Positions 27,527-36,869 of a stretch of DNA of 64,000 nucleotides are shown here, piece by piece. The notes beneath the pieces were generated by a model. That model searched no databases, was not told the origin of the DNA, and was given only the letters and a program-made list of their open reading frames with translations. Position 1 is the first letter of the stretch, and each line of letters opens with the position of its first letter. The stretch is from Sphingopyxis sp. JAI108. Lineage in GTDB: Bacteria > Pseudomonadota > Alphaproteobacteria > Sphingomonadales > Sphingomonadaceae. The stretch lies in the NCBI RefSeq assembly GCF_013410105.1, contig NZ_JACCCJ010000002.1, forward strand, positions 725,604-789,603, read 5' to 3'. Both the position numbers and the translations under genes were made by a program.

Positions 27527-28276
27527 ATGCGTAACTGGACGATGGCGGTTCTGCCGCTGGCTCTCGCGATGACCGTTACGGCGTGCAGCGCCGAGGTGAC
27601 GAGCGACGGCAAGGGCGGCACGCGCACGGTCGATGCGGGACCGGCGACGACGCAGGCCTATGACCTCACGGGCTTCACCGGCGTCAAGGTCGCGGGTCCC
27701 GACGATGTGACGATCCGCCGCGGCGACGCTTTCTCGATCACCGCCAAGGGGCCGAAGGCGGTGATCGACGAGCTGGAAATCGAACTCGACGGCGACATGC
27801 TGTCGATCGGACGCAAGAATTCGGGTTTCAGCTTCAGCGGCGACGACGATGATGTCGAGATCGCGATCACCATGCCGGCGCTCCGCGCCGTGCGCCTGAC
27901 CGGATCGGGCGAGATCGACGCCGATGCGGTTGATGGCGACGCGGCCGAGGCGGTCGTGACCGGATCGGGCGACCTCAAGGTCGGCGCGCTGAACGGCAAG
28001 AGCGCCAAGATCACGATATCGGGATCGGGCGATATCGAGGTCGGTGGCGGAACGATCGGGTCGGGTAATTTCGACGTGACCGGATCGGGCAGCATCGCGG
28101 CGGGCGGGCTCGCCGCGACGACGCTCGACGTGTCGATCACCGGATCGGGCGACGTCGATGCGAAAGCGAGCAGCAGCGCCGACATTTCGATCCTGGGGTC
28201 GGGCGACGCGACGATCGGCGGCGGCGGCAAATGTTCGACGCGCACGATGGGGTCGGGCACCGCGACCTGCAACTGA
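27527..28276 (+). CDS. GIN/DUF2807 domain lipoprotein with 20-residue repeats
   Basis: 249 residues. The start at 27527 has AAGGAGA upstream and a lipoprotein signal ending AMTVTAC. The body is a DUF2807 (head GIN) adhesin-like domain: FTGVKVAGPDDVTIRRGD opens it, and then each coil carries a G-S-G-[DE] turn (LTGSGEID, VTGSGDLK, ISGSGDIE, VTGSGSIA, ITGSGDVD, ILGSGDAT) at exactly 20-residue spacing, as in a right-handed beta-helix. C-terminal CSTRTMGSGTATC pairs two cysteines. Probably anchored on the periplasmic side. Followed by a second GIN gene. Confidence 0.87.
   Translation: MRNWTMAVLPLALAMTVTACSAEVTSDGKGGTRTVDAGPATTQAYDLTGFTGVKVAGPDDVTIRRGDAFSITAKGPKAVIDELEIELDGDMLSIGRKNSGFSFSGDDDDVEIAITMPALRAVRLTGSGEIDADAVDGDAAEAVVTGSGDLKVGALNGKSAKITISGSGDIEVGGGTIGSGNFDVTGSGSIAAGGLAATTLDVSITGSGDVDAKASSSADISILGSGDATIGGGGKCSTRTMGSGTATCN
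27897..28208 (+). repeat. 60-bp periodic coding repeat in the GIN lipoprotein gene
   Basis: The 13-mer GACCGGATCGGGC or a close variant recurs at 60-nt intervals (near 27898, 27958, 28018, 28078, 28138, with a weaker copy near 28198). Each unit encodes one 20-residue coil, so the DNA period reflects protein structure. Confidence 0.85.
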
Positions 28277-28319
28277 GGCGCCTATGGTGCTGCCGGCCCG
28301 AAAAGGTTAGGGGAGCACC

Positions 28320-29051
28320 ATGACCAGCGCCCTGCCATATTTCGCAAGGGGCGTCGCTGTCGCGGCGGCCGCCCTGTCGCTCCTGTCGCTCGCCGGCCCC
28401 GTGTCGGCGGCCGAGAAACGCTTCGGCCTGACCAGTTTCGAGGCGATCGAGGTCAGCGCCGACGTCGCGGTCGAGGTGGTGACGCGCGCGCCGGTGAGCG
28501 CGGTGGCGACGGGACCGCAGGACGCCCTCGACCGGCTGAGCCTGGAAAGCCGCGACGGACGGCTGGTGATCAGCCAGCGCCAGTTCGCGGGGGATGAAAA
28601 GCGCGGGGCGCCGCGGGGACCGGTGACGGTGCGGGTGAACGCCGCCAATTTGAACAGCGCGACGCTTGCCGGGGCGGGGTCGCTCCGGATCGACACGCTG
28701 AAGGGGCAGCGTGCCATGGTCGGGCTGCGCGGCCCGGGGCGGCTGGACGTTGGCGCGATCGCGGCCGACCGATTGCAAGTGGCGATGATCGGCAACGGCA
28801 CGATGACGCTCGGCGGTGCGGCCAAGACCGCGCAGATGACATTGTCGGGCGCGGGCGTCGTCGATGCCGGCTCGCTGTCGGTCGGCGCGCTGATCAGCGA
28901 CAGCGAGGGCGCGGGCGATCATATATTGCGCGCGGTCAAGAGCGCGGCAGTCACGTCGCGCGGGATCGGCAAGGTTGTGGTGCTCGGGCGGCCTGTGTGC
29001 ACCGTGCGCAATGTCGGCAGCGGGTCGGTGACCTGCGGGACGGGGAAATAG
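28320..29051 (+). CDS. Second GIN/DUF2807 domain protein, exported
   Basis: 243 residues with a signal peptide (RGVAVAAAALSLLSLAGPVS, cleavage after SAA). The fold is the same as the upstream lipoprotein (FEAIEVSADVAVEVVTRAPV; LAGAGSLRIDTLKGQRAMVG; LSGAGVVDAGSL), but the repeats are more degenerate and use G-A-G or G-P-G turns. It also ends with a cysteine pair (VCTVRNVGSGSVTC). The start lies 43 nt after the first GIN gene, so they are probably co-transcribed. Function unknown. Confidence 0.85.
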   Translation: MTSALPYFARGVAVAAAALSLLSLAGPVSAAEKRFGLTSFEAIEVSADVAVEVVTRAPVSAVATGPQDALDRLSLESRDGRLVISQRQFAGDEKRGAPRGPVTVRVNAANLNSATLAGAGSLRIDTLKGQRAMVGLRGPGRLDVGAIAADRLQVAMIGNGTMTLGGAAKTAQMTLSGAGVVDAGSLSVGALISDSEGAGDHILRAVKSAAVTSRGIGKVVVLGRPVCTVRNVGSGSVTCGTGK

Positions 29052-29115
29052 TCGTAAGGCGAACGGCGGCTGGCGACCGATTGCGCACATCGACCCAATC
29101 GGACATTATGACCGC

Positions 29116-29454
29116 ATGAAACCCTATATGCGCCTTCGGAAATTCGTAGATTGGGACTTGTCGAAGACCGGCGCCATTCGTTCGGGCGCTGCATCTCTCC
29201 TCATCGCAATGGCGATTGCTTCGGCACCGTTCATAGTCGTTGAGCGGCCATTTTCGGCGAATGCATGGGCGGCGATATGCCTCGCATTTGCCGCAAGCTT
29301 GGCTTGGCTGGCGTTCGTAGCTTGGCGCGGTTACCGATTGCTCCGGACCCATGCGATAAAGGGGAACCGCAAATTTGATTTGCGTGACAAACATCGCTTG
29401 CCCGAAGAATATGCGTCAACGGGAAGTGCGACCAAAGCGCGGGTCCGGCGTTAA
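29116..29454 (+). CDS. Small predicted membrane protein, unknown
   Basis: 112 residues. Two hydrophobic segments (LLIAMAIASAPFIVV about 28-42; AAICLAFAASLAWLAFVAW about 52-70) flanked by basic residues suggest a two-helix inner-membrane protein with a charged C-terminal tail (DLRDKHRLPEEY). No family is recognised. Codon use is less GC-biased than that of its neighbours. It could be a real orphan; the only support is the open frame and the membrane pattern. Confidence 0.5.
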   Translation: MKPYMRLRKFVDWDLSKTGAIRSGAASLLIAMAIASAPFIVVERPFSANAWAAICLAFAASLAWLAFVAWRGYRLLRTHAIKGNRKFDLRDKHRLPEEYASTGSATKARVRR

Positions 29455-29494
29455 CATCCCACGTCGGCTTTCCACCCCAAAGCCGACTTTGGGC

Positions 29495-30298
29495 TCAATG
29501 CGCCGCCGCGCCCAGGCCGTCGATCTTTTTCGACTGGCGCGCGATCAGCCCGGGGAACCAGCGCGCGAGGCGCGACAGTCGCCGCGCCATCTTGCCGACG
29601 GGCATATGCACGCGGTCGCCATGCACCGCATCCCACGCCGCCTTTGCGACGTCCTCGACCGGCGAAATCTCGAATCCGCTGGCGGACAGGCGGCTGCGCG
29701 CGGGTTCGTTGCTGTCGGCGCTGACCTGATCGAGCAAGGGTGTGTCGATGAAGCCGGGCATCAGCGAGCGCACCTTGATACTGTGTTTGGCGAATTCGAT
29801 CTCGAGCGCCTCGGTCAATCCGCGCACCGCGAATTTGGTCGCCGAATAGACCGCGAGCCCCCCGACGCCGTAAAAGCCCGACGCCGAGCCGGTGTTGAGG
29901 ATCGCCGATCCCGGCGTCGCCTTGAGCAGCGGCAGCGCCATATAGATGCCGTTGACGACGCCGCCGAAGTTGATTGCGATCAGCCGGTCGGCCTCCTCGG
30001 GCGCCATGTCCATATATTGCCCGCCCGACCCGATGCCGGCGTTGTTGAAGAGGACGTCGAGGCGGCCGCCGCTCACGCTGGCGAAATCGTCCAGCGCGAC
30101 CCTCCACTGGTCGCGGTCGCGCACGTCCATGACGTGGCGCGACGACGCGCCCTCGGGAAGCAGCGCGGCGGTTTCATCGATCCCGGCGCGGTTGACGTCG
30201 GCGATGCCGACGAACCAGCCCTGCCCCGCGAAATGGCGCGCGACCGCCCGGCCGATGCCCGATCCGCCCCCGGTGATGAAAATCGCCTTCCGTGCCAT
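29495..30298 (-). CDS. Short-chain dehydrogenase/reductase
   Basis: 267 residues from ATG at 30298, with AGGAGGGG upstream. Classical SDR: cofactor motif TGGGSGIG (9-16), NNAG (LFNNAGIG, about 84-91), catalytic Ser in NTGSASGFYG and Tyr-x-x-x-Lys in YSATKFAV. The acidic residue in GIADVNRAG, after strand beta2, points to NAD(H) preference. Substrate unknown. Single gene, convergent with the small membrane protein gene. Confidence 0.92.
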   Translation of the reverse strand: MARKAIFITGGGSGIGRAVARHFAGQGWFVGIADVNRAGIDETAALLPEGASSRHVMDVRDRDQWRVALDDFASVSGGRLDVLFNNAGIGSGGQYMDMAPEEADRLIAINFGGVVNGIYMALPLLKATPGSAILNTGSASGFYGVGGLAVYSATKFAVRGLTEALEIEFAKHSIKVRSLMPGFIDTPLLDQVSADSNEPARSRLSASGFEISPVEDVAKAAWDAVHGDRVHMPVGKMARRLSRLARWFPGLIARQSKKIDGLGAAAH

Positions 30299-30408
30299 CC
30301 GGCCCCTCCTTACATTGATGTCAATGAGACATGATGCGAAGTCGATGTCAGGGTCAAGCGGCAATCGCGGCTTGGCAATATCCGGCGCCGATGGCTAAGA
30401 GGGCGGGG

Positions 30409-30948
30409 ATGACCCGCGGCCTTCGTTCTATCATCCTGTCGCTGCTGATGCTGTGCGCGGGCCTCGCCGCCCCCGCGCGCGCCGAAGTGGTCGTGAGCTT
30501 TTACAGCCATGATTTTGGCGACCGATTTCCGCACGCCTTCATCGTGATGAAGGGCAGGCTCGACGCGACTGGCGAGGCGGTCGATGCCAATTACGGCTTC
30601 ACCGCGGTTTCGGTCAGCCCCGCGATCCTGTTCGGGTCGGTGAAGGGCAAGGTCGAATCGTCGAAGCCCGACTATATCGACAAGAGCGACCGCCAGTTCG
30701 ACGTTACGGTCGACGATGCGACCTATGGGCGGGTCTTGGCGAAGGTCGCCGAATGGCGCGACCGCGAGCAGCCGAGTTACAGCCTGAACAAGCGCAACTG
30801 CGTCCATTTCGTGATGGAGCTGGCCGAGGTCGTCGGCTTGCAGGTCAATCGCAAAAGCAAATTGTTCAAGAAGCCCAAGAGCTTTCTGATCGAAGTGAAG
30901 GGGTTGAATCCCGGTCTGACGGAGCCCGCCAAAGCCCCCGCCCTCTAG
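30409..30948 (+). CDS. Exported protein with permuted papain-like (NlpC/P60/LRAT-like) features
   Basis: 179 residues from ATG at 30409 (GAGGG upstream); an ATG at 30391 is in frame. The signal peptide is RSIILSLLMLCAGLAAPARA. In the mature part, histidine comes first (FPHAFIVMKG) and cysteine later (KRNCVHFVMELAEVVGL), the order found in permuted papain-like peptidases/amidases. The motif N-C-V-H-F/N-F is shared with such families. So it may be a periplasmic hydrolase or acyltransferase. No close family is recognised. Confidence 0.65.
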   Translation: MTRGLRSIILSLLMLCAGLAAPARAEVVVSFYSHDFGDRFPHAFIVMKGRLDATGEAVDANYGFTAVSVSPAILFGSVKGKVESSKPDYIDKSDRQFDVTVDDATYGRVLAKVAEWRDREQPSYSLNKRNCVHFVMELAEVVGLQVNRKSKLFKKPKSFLIEVKGLNPGLTEPAKAPAL

Positions 30949-31026
30949 ACGCCGCGCGGCTTTCACCCTATGTTCAGGGGACGGGGCGCAATATTCCACG
31001 CTCCCGGACGTATAGAGGGGCGATTC

Positions 31027-31293
31027 TTGCGGTTATTGTTGACCCTTTTGGCATTGCTGACCGGCCTGGCGACCGCCGACCGGGCAGTTGCCGCGCCTGC
31101 CGTTCCGGCGGCGATGGGGGCGCTGGTCCTGCTGGCCGAAACGACGGGCAAGACCGAAGCGAACGATACCGAGCGCCGCCCCACCACCAACACCGCGCCG
31201 CGGCGCACGTCGACCGGCAGCGGCAAGCCGCGCAAGGCGGCTCCGCCGTATCTGCCCGGTCTGCTGACCGGTAGCGACCGCGCACTAGAATAG
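31027..31293 (+). CDS. Small exported protein with basic/proline-rich tail, unknown
   Basis: 88 residues from TTG at 31027, chosen because GAGGGG lies 6 nt before it and a signal-like sequence begins there (RLLLTLLALLTGLATADRAV). The remainder is low complexity: Thr/Arg-rich (ERRPTTNTAPRRTSTG), then KPRKAAPPYLPGLL. The frame stays open further upstream. No family is recognised. Precedes secA by 109 nt on the same strand, but no functional link is evident. Confidence 0.5.
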   Translation: MRLLLTLLALLTGLATADRAVAAPAVPAAMGALVLLAETTGKTEANDTERRPTTNTAPRRTSTGSGKPRKAAPPYLPGLLTGSDRALE

Positions 31294-31402
31294 CGCCGGG
31301 TCGTTCGCGCCTGTTCAGGGCGCCGCCTCGCGATGAGGCCCGTTTCATCTGTCTTGCGGCTGAAAAACGCCGCCATTTCATTCTAAATCCAAGGGAAATT
31401 CC

Positions 31403-34138
31403 ATGTTTTCTGGCCTCGCCAAGAGCCTGTTCGGCTCGTCCAACGACCGTTACGTCAACTCGATCCGCAAGATCGTCGACAAGATCAATGCCTTCGAACC
31501 CGCGATGCAGGCGCTCGATGACGCTGGGCTGCAGGCGCAGACGCAGACATTCCGCGACCGGCTGGGCGCCGGCGAGACGCTCGACGACATCCTGCCCGAA
31601 GCTTTCGCCACGGTGCGCGAGGCGGCGGTCCGCACGCTCGGCATGCGCCATTTCGACGTCCAGATGATCGGCGGCGTTGTGCTCCACCGCGGCGAAATCG
31701 CCGAAATGGCGACGGGCGAGGGCAAGACGCTGATGGCGACGCTGCCCTGTTATCTGAACGCGCTCGAGGGCAAGGGCGTCCATGTCGTGACCGTCAACGA
31801 CTATCTCGCCCGCCGCGACGCCGAGTGGATGGGCACCGTCTATGGCTTCCTTGGCCTGACCACGGGGATCATCGTCCCCAACCTCAACGAGATGCAGCGC
31901 CGCGACGCCTATAACAGCGACATCACCTATGCGACGAACAACGAGCTGGGGTTCGATTATCTGCGCGACAATATGAAGTTCGACCGCCAGCAGATGGTCC
32001 ACCGCGAATTCAACTTCGGCATCGTCGACGAGGTCGATTCGATCCTGATCGACGAAGCGCGCACCCCGCTGATCATCTCGGGCCCGACCGACGACAAGTC
32101 GGAGCTTTATATCCGCGTCAACGAGGTGGTGCTCCAGCTCGGCGAGGAGGATTATGAGAAGGACGAGAAGTCGAAGTCGATCAACCTGACCGAAGACGGC
32201 ACCGAACATGTCGAACGGCTGCTCGAAGCCGCGGGCCTGCTTCAGGGCAACAACCTCTATGACATCGAGAACACACAGGTCGTCCATCACGTCAACCAGG
32301 CGCTGAAGGCGATCCAGATGTTCCGGATCGACACCGACTATATCGTCAAGGACGGCAAGGTCGTGATCATCGACGAATTCACCGGCCGCATGATGGACGG
32401 CCGCCGCTGGTCCGACGGGCTGCACCAGGCGGTCGAGGCGAAGGAGGGCGTGCAGATCGAGCCCGAAAATCAAACCCTGGCTTCGATCACCTTCCAGAAT
32501 TATTTCCGCATGTATCCCAAGCTTTCGGGGATGACCGGCACCGCCGCGACCGAGGCCGCCGAATTCTTCGACATCTACAAGATGAATGTCGTCAACATCC
32601 CGACCAACCGCCCGATCGCGCGCATCGACGACGAGGATGAATTCTACAAGAATATCAACGACAAGTTCGGCGCGATCGCCAAGACGATCCGCGAAGCGAA
32701 CGAGCGCGGCCAGCCGGTGCTCGTCGGCACGGTGTCGATCGAGAAGTCCGAGCTGCTCTCCTCCTATCTTGAAAAGGAAGGGGTGCCGCACAGCGTCCTC
32801 AACGCGCGCTTCCACGAGAGCGAAGCGCATATCGTCGCGCAGGCGGGCCGCACGGGTGCCGTGACGATCGCGACGAACATGGCGGGCCGCGGCACCGACA
32901 TCAAACTCGGCGGCAACGAAGAATTCCGTATCGACGACGAGCTCAAGGATCTGCCCGAAGGCCCCGAGCGCGACGCCGGCATCGCGCGGATCAAGGCCGA
33001 GGTCGAGGCCGAGCGCGAAGCGGTGAAGGCCGCAGGCGGGCTGTTCGTGCTCGCGACCGAGCGCCACGAGAGCCGCCGCATCGACAACCAGCTGCGCGGC
33101 CGTTCGGGGCGACAGGGCGACCCCGGCCTGTCGAAATTCTACCTCTGTCTCGACGATGATCTCCTGCGTATCTTCGGCCCCGACACGCTCTTCTCCAAGA
33201 TGATGAACAAGAATCTGGAGGACGGCGAAGCGATCGGGTCGAAGTGGCTGTCGAAGGCGATCGAGACCGCGCAGAAGAAGGTCGAGGCGCGCAACTACGA
33301 CATCCGCAAACAGGTCGTCGAGTACGACAATGTCATGAACGACCAGCGCAAGGTCATCTATGAACAGCGCGGCGAGATCATCGACAGCGAGACCGTCGAC
33401 GAGGTGATGGCCGCGATGCGTGCCGAGACGGTCAACTCGATCGTCGCCGATGCGTGCCCTCCGGGCAGCTATCCCGAACAATGGGACGTCGAGACGATGA
33501 AGGAGCGTGTCGCGAACATCCTCGACCTGGCGCCGCCGATCGACGAGTGGATGCAGGAAGACGCGGTCGACGCCGAAATCTTCGAGGAGCGCATCCAGCA
33601 GGCGGCCGACGCGATCGCCGCGGAGAAGGCCGGACTCGTCGACGCCGAAACGTGGAAGGGGATCGAGAAGTCGATCCTGCTCCAGACGCTCGACCATCAT
33701 TGGAAGGAGCATCTCTCGACGCTCGACGCGCTGCGTCAGGTCGTCTTCCTCCGCGCCTATGCGCAAAAGCAGCCGATCAACGAATATAAGCAGGAAGCCT
33801 TTGCGCTGTTCGAGCGCATGCTGTCGAATATCCGCGAGGATGTGACGCGCACCGTCGCGCGCATCGACCTGCGCTTCGAAGAGCCCGAGCCGATGCCGCT
33901 CCCCGACCTGCCCGACTTCCTGACCACGCACATCGACCCCTTCACGGGCGAGGATAACAGCGCCGACGTCGATGCGGGCTCGCTGGGCGTGATCGCGAAC
34001 ACGCTGCCGCCGATGCAGGTGCCGAAGCCCGATCTGCCCGAGGGCGAAAATCCCTATGCCGCGCTCGAGATCAGCCGCAACGCGCCGTGCCCCTGCGGTT
34101 CGGGCCGCAAGTACAAGCATTGCCACGGGGCGATCTGA
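31403..34138 (+). CDS. secA: Preprotein translocase ATPase SecA
   Basis: 911 residues, full length. Walker A is MATGEGKT (102-109); [20 protein letters not shown] follows as the DEAD-like and preprotein-crosslinking region; [13 protein letters not shown] and [10 protein letters not shown] are in the second motor domain. The helical scaffold and wing precede a C-terminal zinc motif [12 protein letters not shown] that binds SecB. It drives proteins through SecYEG with ATP. Shine-Dalgarno AAGGGA lies 9 nt before the ATG. Confidence 0.98.
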   Translation: MFSGLAKSLFGSSNDRYVNSIRKIVDKINAFEPAMQALDDAGLQAQTQTFRDRLGAGETLDDILPEAFATVREAAVRTLGMRHFDVQMIGGVVLHRGEIAEMATGEGKTLMATLPCYLNALEGKGVHVVTVNDYLARRDAEWMGTVYGFLGLTTGIIVPNLNEMQRRDAYNSDITYATNNELGFDYLRDNMKFDRQQMVHREFNFGIVDEVDSILIDEARTPLIISGPTDDKSELYIRVNEVVLQLGEEDYEKDEKSKSINLTEDGTEHVERLLEAAGLLQGNNLYDIENTQVVHHVNQALKAIQMFRIDTDYIVKDGKVVIIDEFTGRMMDGRRWSDGLHQAVEAKEGVQIEPENQTLASITFQNYFRMYPKLSGMTGTAATEAAEFFDIYKMNVVNIPTNRPIARIDDEDEFYKNINDKFGAIAKTIREANERGQPVLVGTVSIEKSELLSSYLEKEGVPHSVLNARFHESEAHIVAQAGRTGAVTIATNMAGRGTDIKLGGNEEFRIDDELKDLPEGPERDAGIARIKAEVEAEREAVKAAGGLFVLATERHESRRIDNQLRGRSGRQGDPGLSKFYLCLDDDLLRIFGPDTLFSKMMNKNLEDGEAIGSKWLSKAIETAQKKVEARNYDIRKQVVEYDNVMNDQRKVIYEQRGEIIDSETVDEVMAAMRAETVNSIVADACPPGSYPEQWDVETMKERVANILDLAPPIDEWMQEDAVDAEIFEERIQQAADAIAAEKAGLVDAETWKGIEKSILLQTLDHHWKEHLSTLDALRQVVFLRAYAQKQPINEYKQEAFALFERMLSNIREDVTRTVARIDLRFEEPEPMPLPDLPDFLTTHIDPFTGEDNSADVDAGSLGVIANTLPPMQVPKPDLPEGENPYAALEISRNAPCPCGSGRKYKHCHGAI

Positions 34139-34148
34139 CCCTATCTCC

Positions 34149-34172
34149 GCCGCGCGCTTTCGGGCGCGCGGC
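34149..34172 (+). terminator. GC-rich hairpin after secA
   Basis: 9-bp stem GCCGCGCGC / GCGCGCGGC over a 6-nt loop, 10 nt after the secA stop. There is no U-run, so it is a weak terminator or an mRNA-stabilising hairpin. Confidence 0.45.
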
Positions 34173-34346
34173 AAGCCCTTGATGTTACCGTATCAATCCG
34201 AGCCACGAGGCCGCTTGCCAAGGTGCGCGGGCGCGATTAGCATCGCCTTCACAAGCTTGGCGGCCGCGTAGCCAGACAAGCGACGCAGCAGGCAGGAACG
34301 ACGGCGCCGCGCACGCCCACGAGGGCGCGCGCGGTCGGACGGTGGC

Positions 34347-35786
34347 ATGTTGCTTGGAAAGGGCGGGCGCATTTCCTTTTTCGACGAGATGACGGGACAG
34401 GGGGGCGACGTCCGGTCGCCCTATCGCGAATATTCCGACTGGTTCAGCCGCGAGGATGCGGCGCGCATCCAGCGCAAGGCGCAGCAGGCCGAGGCCTTTT
34501 TCCGCACCACCGGCATCACCTTCAATGTCTATGGCGAGGATGAGGCCGACGAGCGGCTGATCCCCTTCGATGTCGTCCCGCGCATTATCGCGGCGAACGA
34601 ATGGCGCCGCCTGTCGCGCGGAATCGAACAGCGGGTGCGGGCGTTGAACGCCTTCCTCCACGATATTTATCACCGGCAGGAAATCCTGCGCGCGGGCCGC
34701 GTCCCGGTCGATCTGATCTCGCGCAACGAGGCGTTCCTGCCGATGATGATGGGCATGGACCCGCCGGGCGGCGTCTATACGCATATCAGCGGCATCGACA
34801 TCGTGCGCACCGGCGCCGACGAATATTATGTGCTCGAGGATAATGCGCGCACCCCGTCGGGGGTGTCGTACATGCTCGAAAATCGCGAGACGATGCTTCA
34901 GATGTTTCCCGAGCTGTTCGCTAAGATTTCGGTGCGCGAGGTCAGCGATTATCCGCTCAAGCTGTTGAAGTCGCTCGCCGCCTGCGCGCCGCCCGCGTGC
35001 AATGGGACGCCGACGGTCGCGGTGTTGACGCCGGGCATTCATAACAGCGCCTATTTCGAGCACAGCTTCCTCGCCGACCAGATGGGCGCCGAACTGGTCG
35101 AAGGGCATGATTTGCGCGTCGTCGACGGCCGCGTCGCGATGCGCACGACGCAGGGCTATACGCCGATCGACGTCCTCTATCGCCGCGTCGACGATGATTT
35201 CCTCGACCCGCTCAATTTCCGCCCGGACTCGATGCTCGGCGTGCCGGGGATCTGGGACGTCTATCGCGCCGGCGGGATCACGATCGCCAACGCGCCCGGG
35301 ACGGGGATCGCCGACGACAAGGCGCTCTACAGCTATATGCCCGACATCATCGAATTCTATACAGGCGAAAAGGCGCTGCTGCCCAATGTGCCGACCTGGC
35401 GCTGCTCCGAGCCCGAACATCTCAGGGAAGTGCTCGACCGGCTGCCCGAGCTGGTGGTCAAGGAGGTCCACGGGTCGGGCGGATACGGCATGCTCGTCGG
35501 CCCGGCGGCGAGCAAGAAGGAGATTGCCGCCTTCCGCGCCAAGCTGGAAGCGAACCCGCGCAATTATATCGCGCAGCCGACCCTGTCGCTGTCGACCGTG
35601 CCGATCTTCACCAAGGCGGGGCTTGCGCCGCGCCACGTCGACCTTCGCCCCTTCGTGCTGATGTCGCCGCAGGGGATCAGGATCACGCCGGGCGGCCTGA
35701 CGCGGGTTGCGATGAGCAAGGGATCGCTGGTGGTCAATTCGAGCCAGGGCGGCGGGACCAAGGATACATGGGTGCTGGAGGATTGA
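34347..35786 (+). CDS. Circularly permuted ATP-grasp protein (CP_ATPgrasp_2) of the Anbu cluster
   Basis: 479 residues. Landmarks of the family: YREYSDWFSRE near the start, LNAFLHDIYH, the ATP-binding segments LEDNARTPSGVSYMLENRE (about 163-181) and LPELVVKEVHGSGGYGMLVGP (about 374-394), and RPFVLMSPQGI. These permuted ATP-grasps are predicted to form amide bonds between amino acids or peptides, and they regularly lie with alpha-E, transglutaminase and Anbu genes, as here. The exact substrate is not known. 208 bp separate it from secA, so it starts a new transcription unit. Confidence 0.92.
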   Translation: MLLGKGGRISFFDEMTGQGGDVRSPYREYSDWFSREDAARIQRKAQQAEAFFRTTGITFNVYGEDEADERLIPFDVVPRIIAANEWRRLSRGIEQRVRALNAFLHDIYHRQEILRAGRVPVDLISRNEAFLPMMMGMDPPGGVYTHISGIDIVRTGADEYYVLEDNARTPSGVSYMLENRETMLQMFPELFAKISVREVSDYPLKLLKSLAACAPPACNGTPTVAVLTPGIHNSAYFEHSFLADQMGAELVEGHDLRVVDGRVAMRTTQGYTPIDVLYRRVDDDFLDPLNFRPDSMLGVPGIWDVYRAGGITIANAPGTGIADDKALYSYMPDIIEFYTGEKALLPNVPTWRCSEPEHLREVLDRLPELVVKEVHGSGGYGMLVGPAASKKEIAAFRAKLEANPRNYIAQPTLSLSTVPIFTKAGLAPRHVDLRPFVLMSPQGIRITPGGLTRVAMSKGSLVVNSSQGGGTKDTWVLED

Positions 35787-35809
35787 TGGTGCGTATCGTC
35801 CCCTTTCCC

Positions 35810-35891
35810 CGTCATTGCGAGCGAAGCGAAACAATCCAGAGCGGTTTACGCAACTCTGGATTGCCGCGTCGCTTCGCTCCTCGCAATGACG
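35810..35891. repeat. Sphingomonad-type palindromic repeat, copy 4, inside the Anbu cluster
   Basis: Begins (C)GTCATTGCGAGCGAAGCG and ends CTCCTCGCAATGACG, with inner arms CAATCCAGAG / CTCTGGATTG. It splits the ATP-grasp and alpha-E genes, which elsewhere lie almost adjacent. Confidence 0.85.
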
Positions 35892-35925
35892 AAATGGATG
35901 GGGCCTCAGCGGAGGGGGCTGCCCC

Positions 35926-36867
35926 ATGCTAGGGAAAACCGCTGGTGCTCTTTACTGGATGGCGCGCTATCTGGAGCGCAGCGAAAACAACGCGCGGTTG
36001 ATTGACGCAGGTTTTCGCATCGCACTGACCCGATCGAGCACCGCGGCGGCCGAGTGGCGATCGGTGCTCGTGACTGCGGGGCAGGATTATGCCTTTCGGC
36101 AGACGCAGCAGGATTATCATTCGCAGCGCGTCGTCGATTTCATGCTGCGCGATCCCGCCAATCCGTCGAGCATCATGTCGGTTGTCAAGCAGGCGCGCGA
36201 CAACGCCCGCACCGCTCGCACCTATCTGACCCGCGAGGCATGGGAAGCGATCAATACGAGCTGGATGACGCTCGGCGCGCTGCTGAAACGGCAGGTGCGC
36301 GAGGATGATTTGCCCGACGTGCTTGCGGCGATCCGCCAGCAGAGCGGATTGGTGCGCGGCGCTTTTGCGGGGACGATGCTGCGCAATGACGGCTATAATT
36401 TCTCGCGCCTCGGCACCTTCCTCGAGCGCGCCGACAACACCGCGCGCATCCTCGACGTCAAATATTACCTGCTCCTGCCTTCGGTCGCGCATATCGGCAC
36501 GTCGATCGACAATGTGCAGTGGGAGACGATCCTGCGCTCGGTGTCGGCGCACCGCGCCTATCACTGGCTCTACGGAACCGAGATCAGCGCGCTGAAGATC
36601 GCCGAATTCCTGATCCTCTATAAACAGATGCCGCGCAGCCTGGCTTTCTGCTGCGACAAGATGAACGACAATCTCGCGTGGCTTCAGCACGCTTATGGCG
36701 AGGAGACCGATGCAGTGCGCATGGGGGCGTCGATCTGCCGCGACCGGCTGACGCGCCCGATCGCGTCGATCTTCGACGGCGGGCTGCACGAGTTCATCAC
36801 CGAGTTCCTCCGCGCCAATGCCGCACTCGCGCGGCAGATCGAGCGCGATTACCGGTTCGTGGAGTAA
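35926..36867 (+). CDS. Alpha-E domain protein of the Anbu cluster
   Basis: 313 residues, all-helical alpha-E family: AGALYWMARYLERSENNARL near the N-terminus (6-25), SRLGTFLERADNTARILDVKYY in the middle, and a C-terminal repeat LHEFITEFLRANAALARQIE. The family has no known activity but always accompanies the permuted ATP-grasp and is thought to be its partner. The stop is 2 nt from the next ATG (transglutaminase), so the two are one operon. Confidence 0.92.
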   Translation: MLGKTAGALYWMARYLERSENNARLIDAGFRIALTRSSTAAAEWRSVLVTAGQDYAFRQTQQDYHSQRVVDFMLRDPANPSSIMSVVKQARDNARTARTYLTREAWEAINTSWMTLGALLKRQVREDDLPDVLAAIRQQSGLVRGAFAGTMLRNDGYNFSRLGTFLERADNTARILDVKYYLLLPSVAHIGTSIDNVQWETILRSVSAHRAYHWLYGTEISALKIAEFLILYKQMPRSLAFCCDKMNDNLAWLQHAYGEETDAVRMGASICRDRLTRPIASIFDGGLHEFITEFLRANAALARQIERDYRFVE

Positions 36868-36869
36868 GC

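Noticed and set aside
27897..28208. Regular repeats with 60-bp spacing, first thought to be CRISPR-like.
   Set aside because: The repeats are in frame inside a gene and correspond to 20-residue coils; repeat units are not separated by unrelated spacers. No CRISPR array was seen anywhere in the window.
30974..34174. A long - strand frame opposite secA.
   Set aside because: It is the mirror of secA codon bias; the amino-acid composition is typical of antisense and there is no domain.
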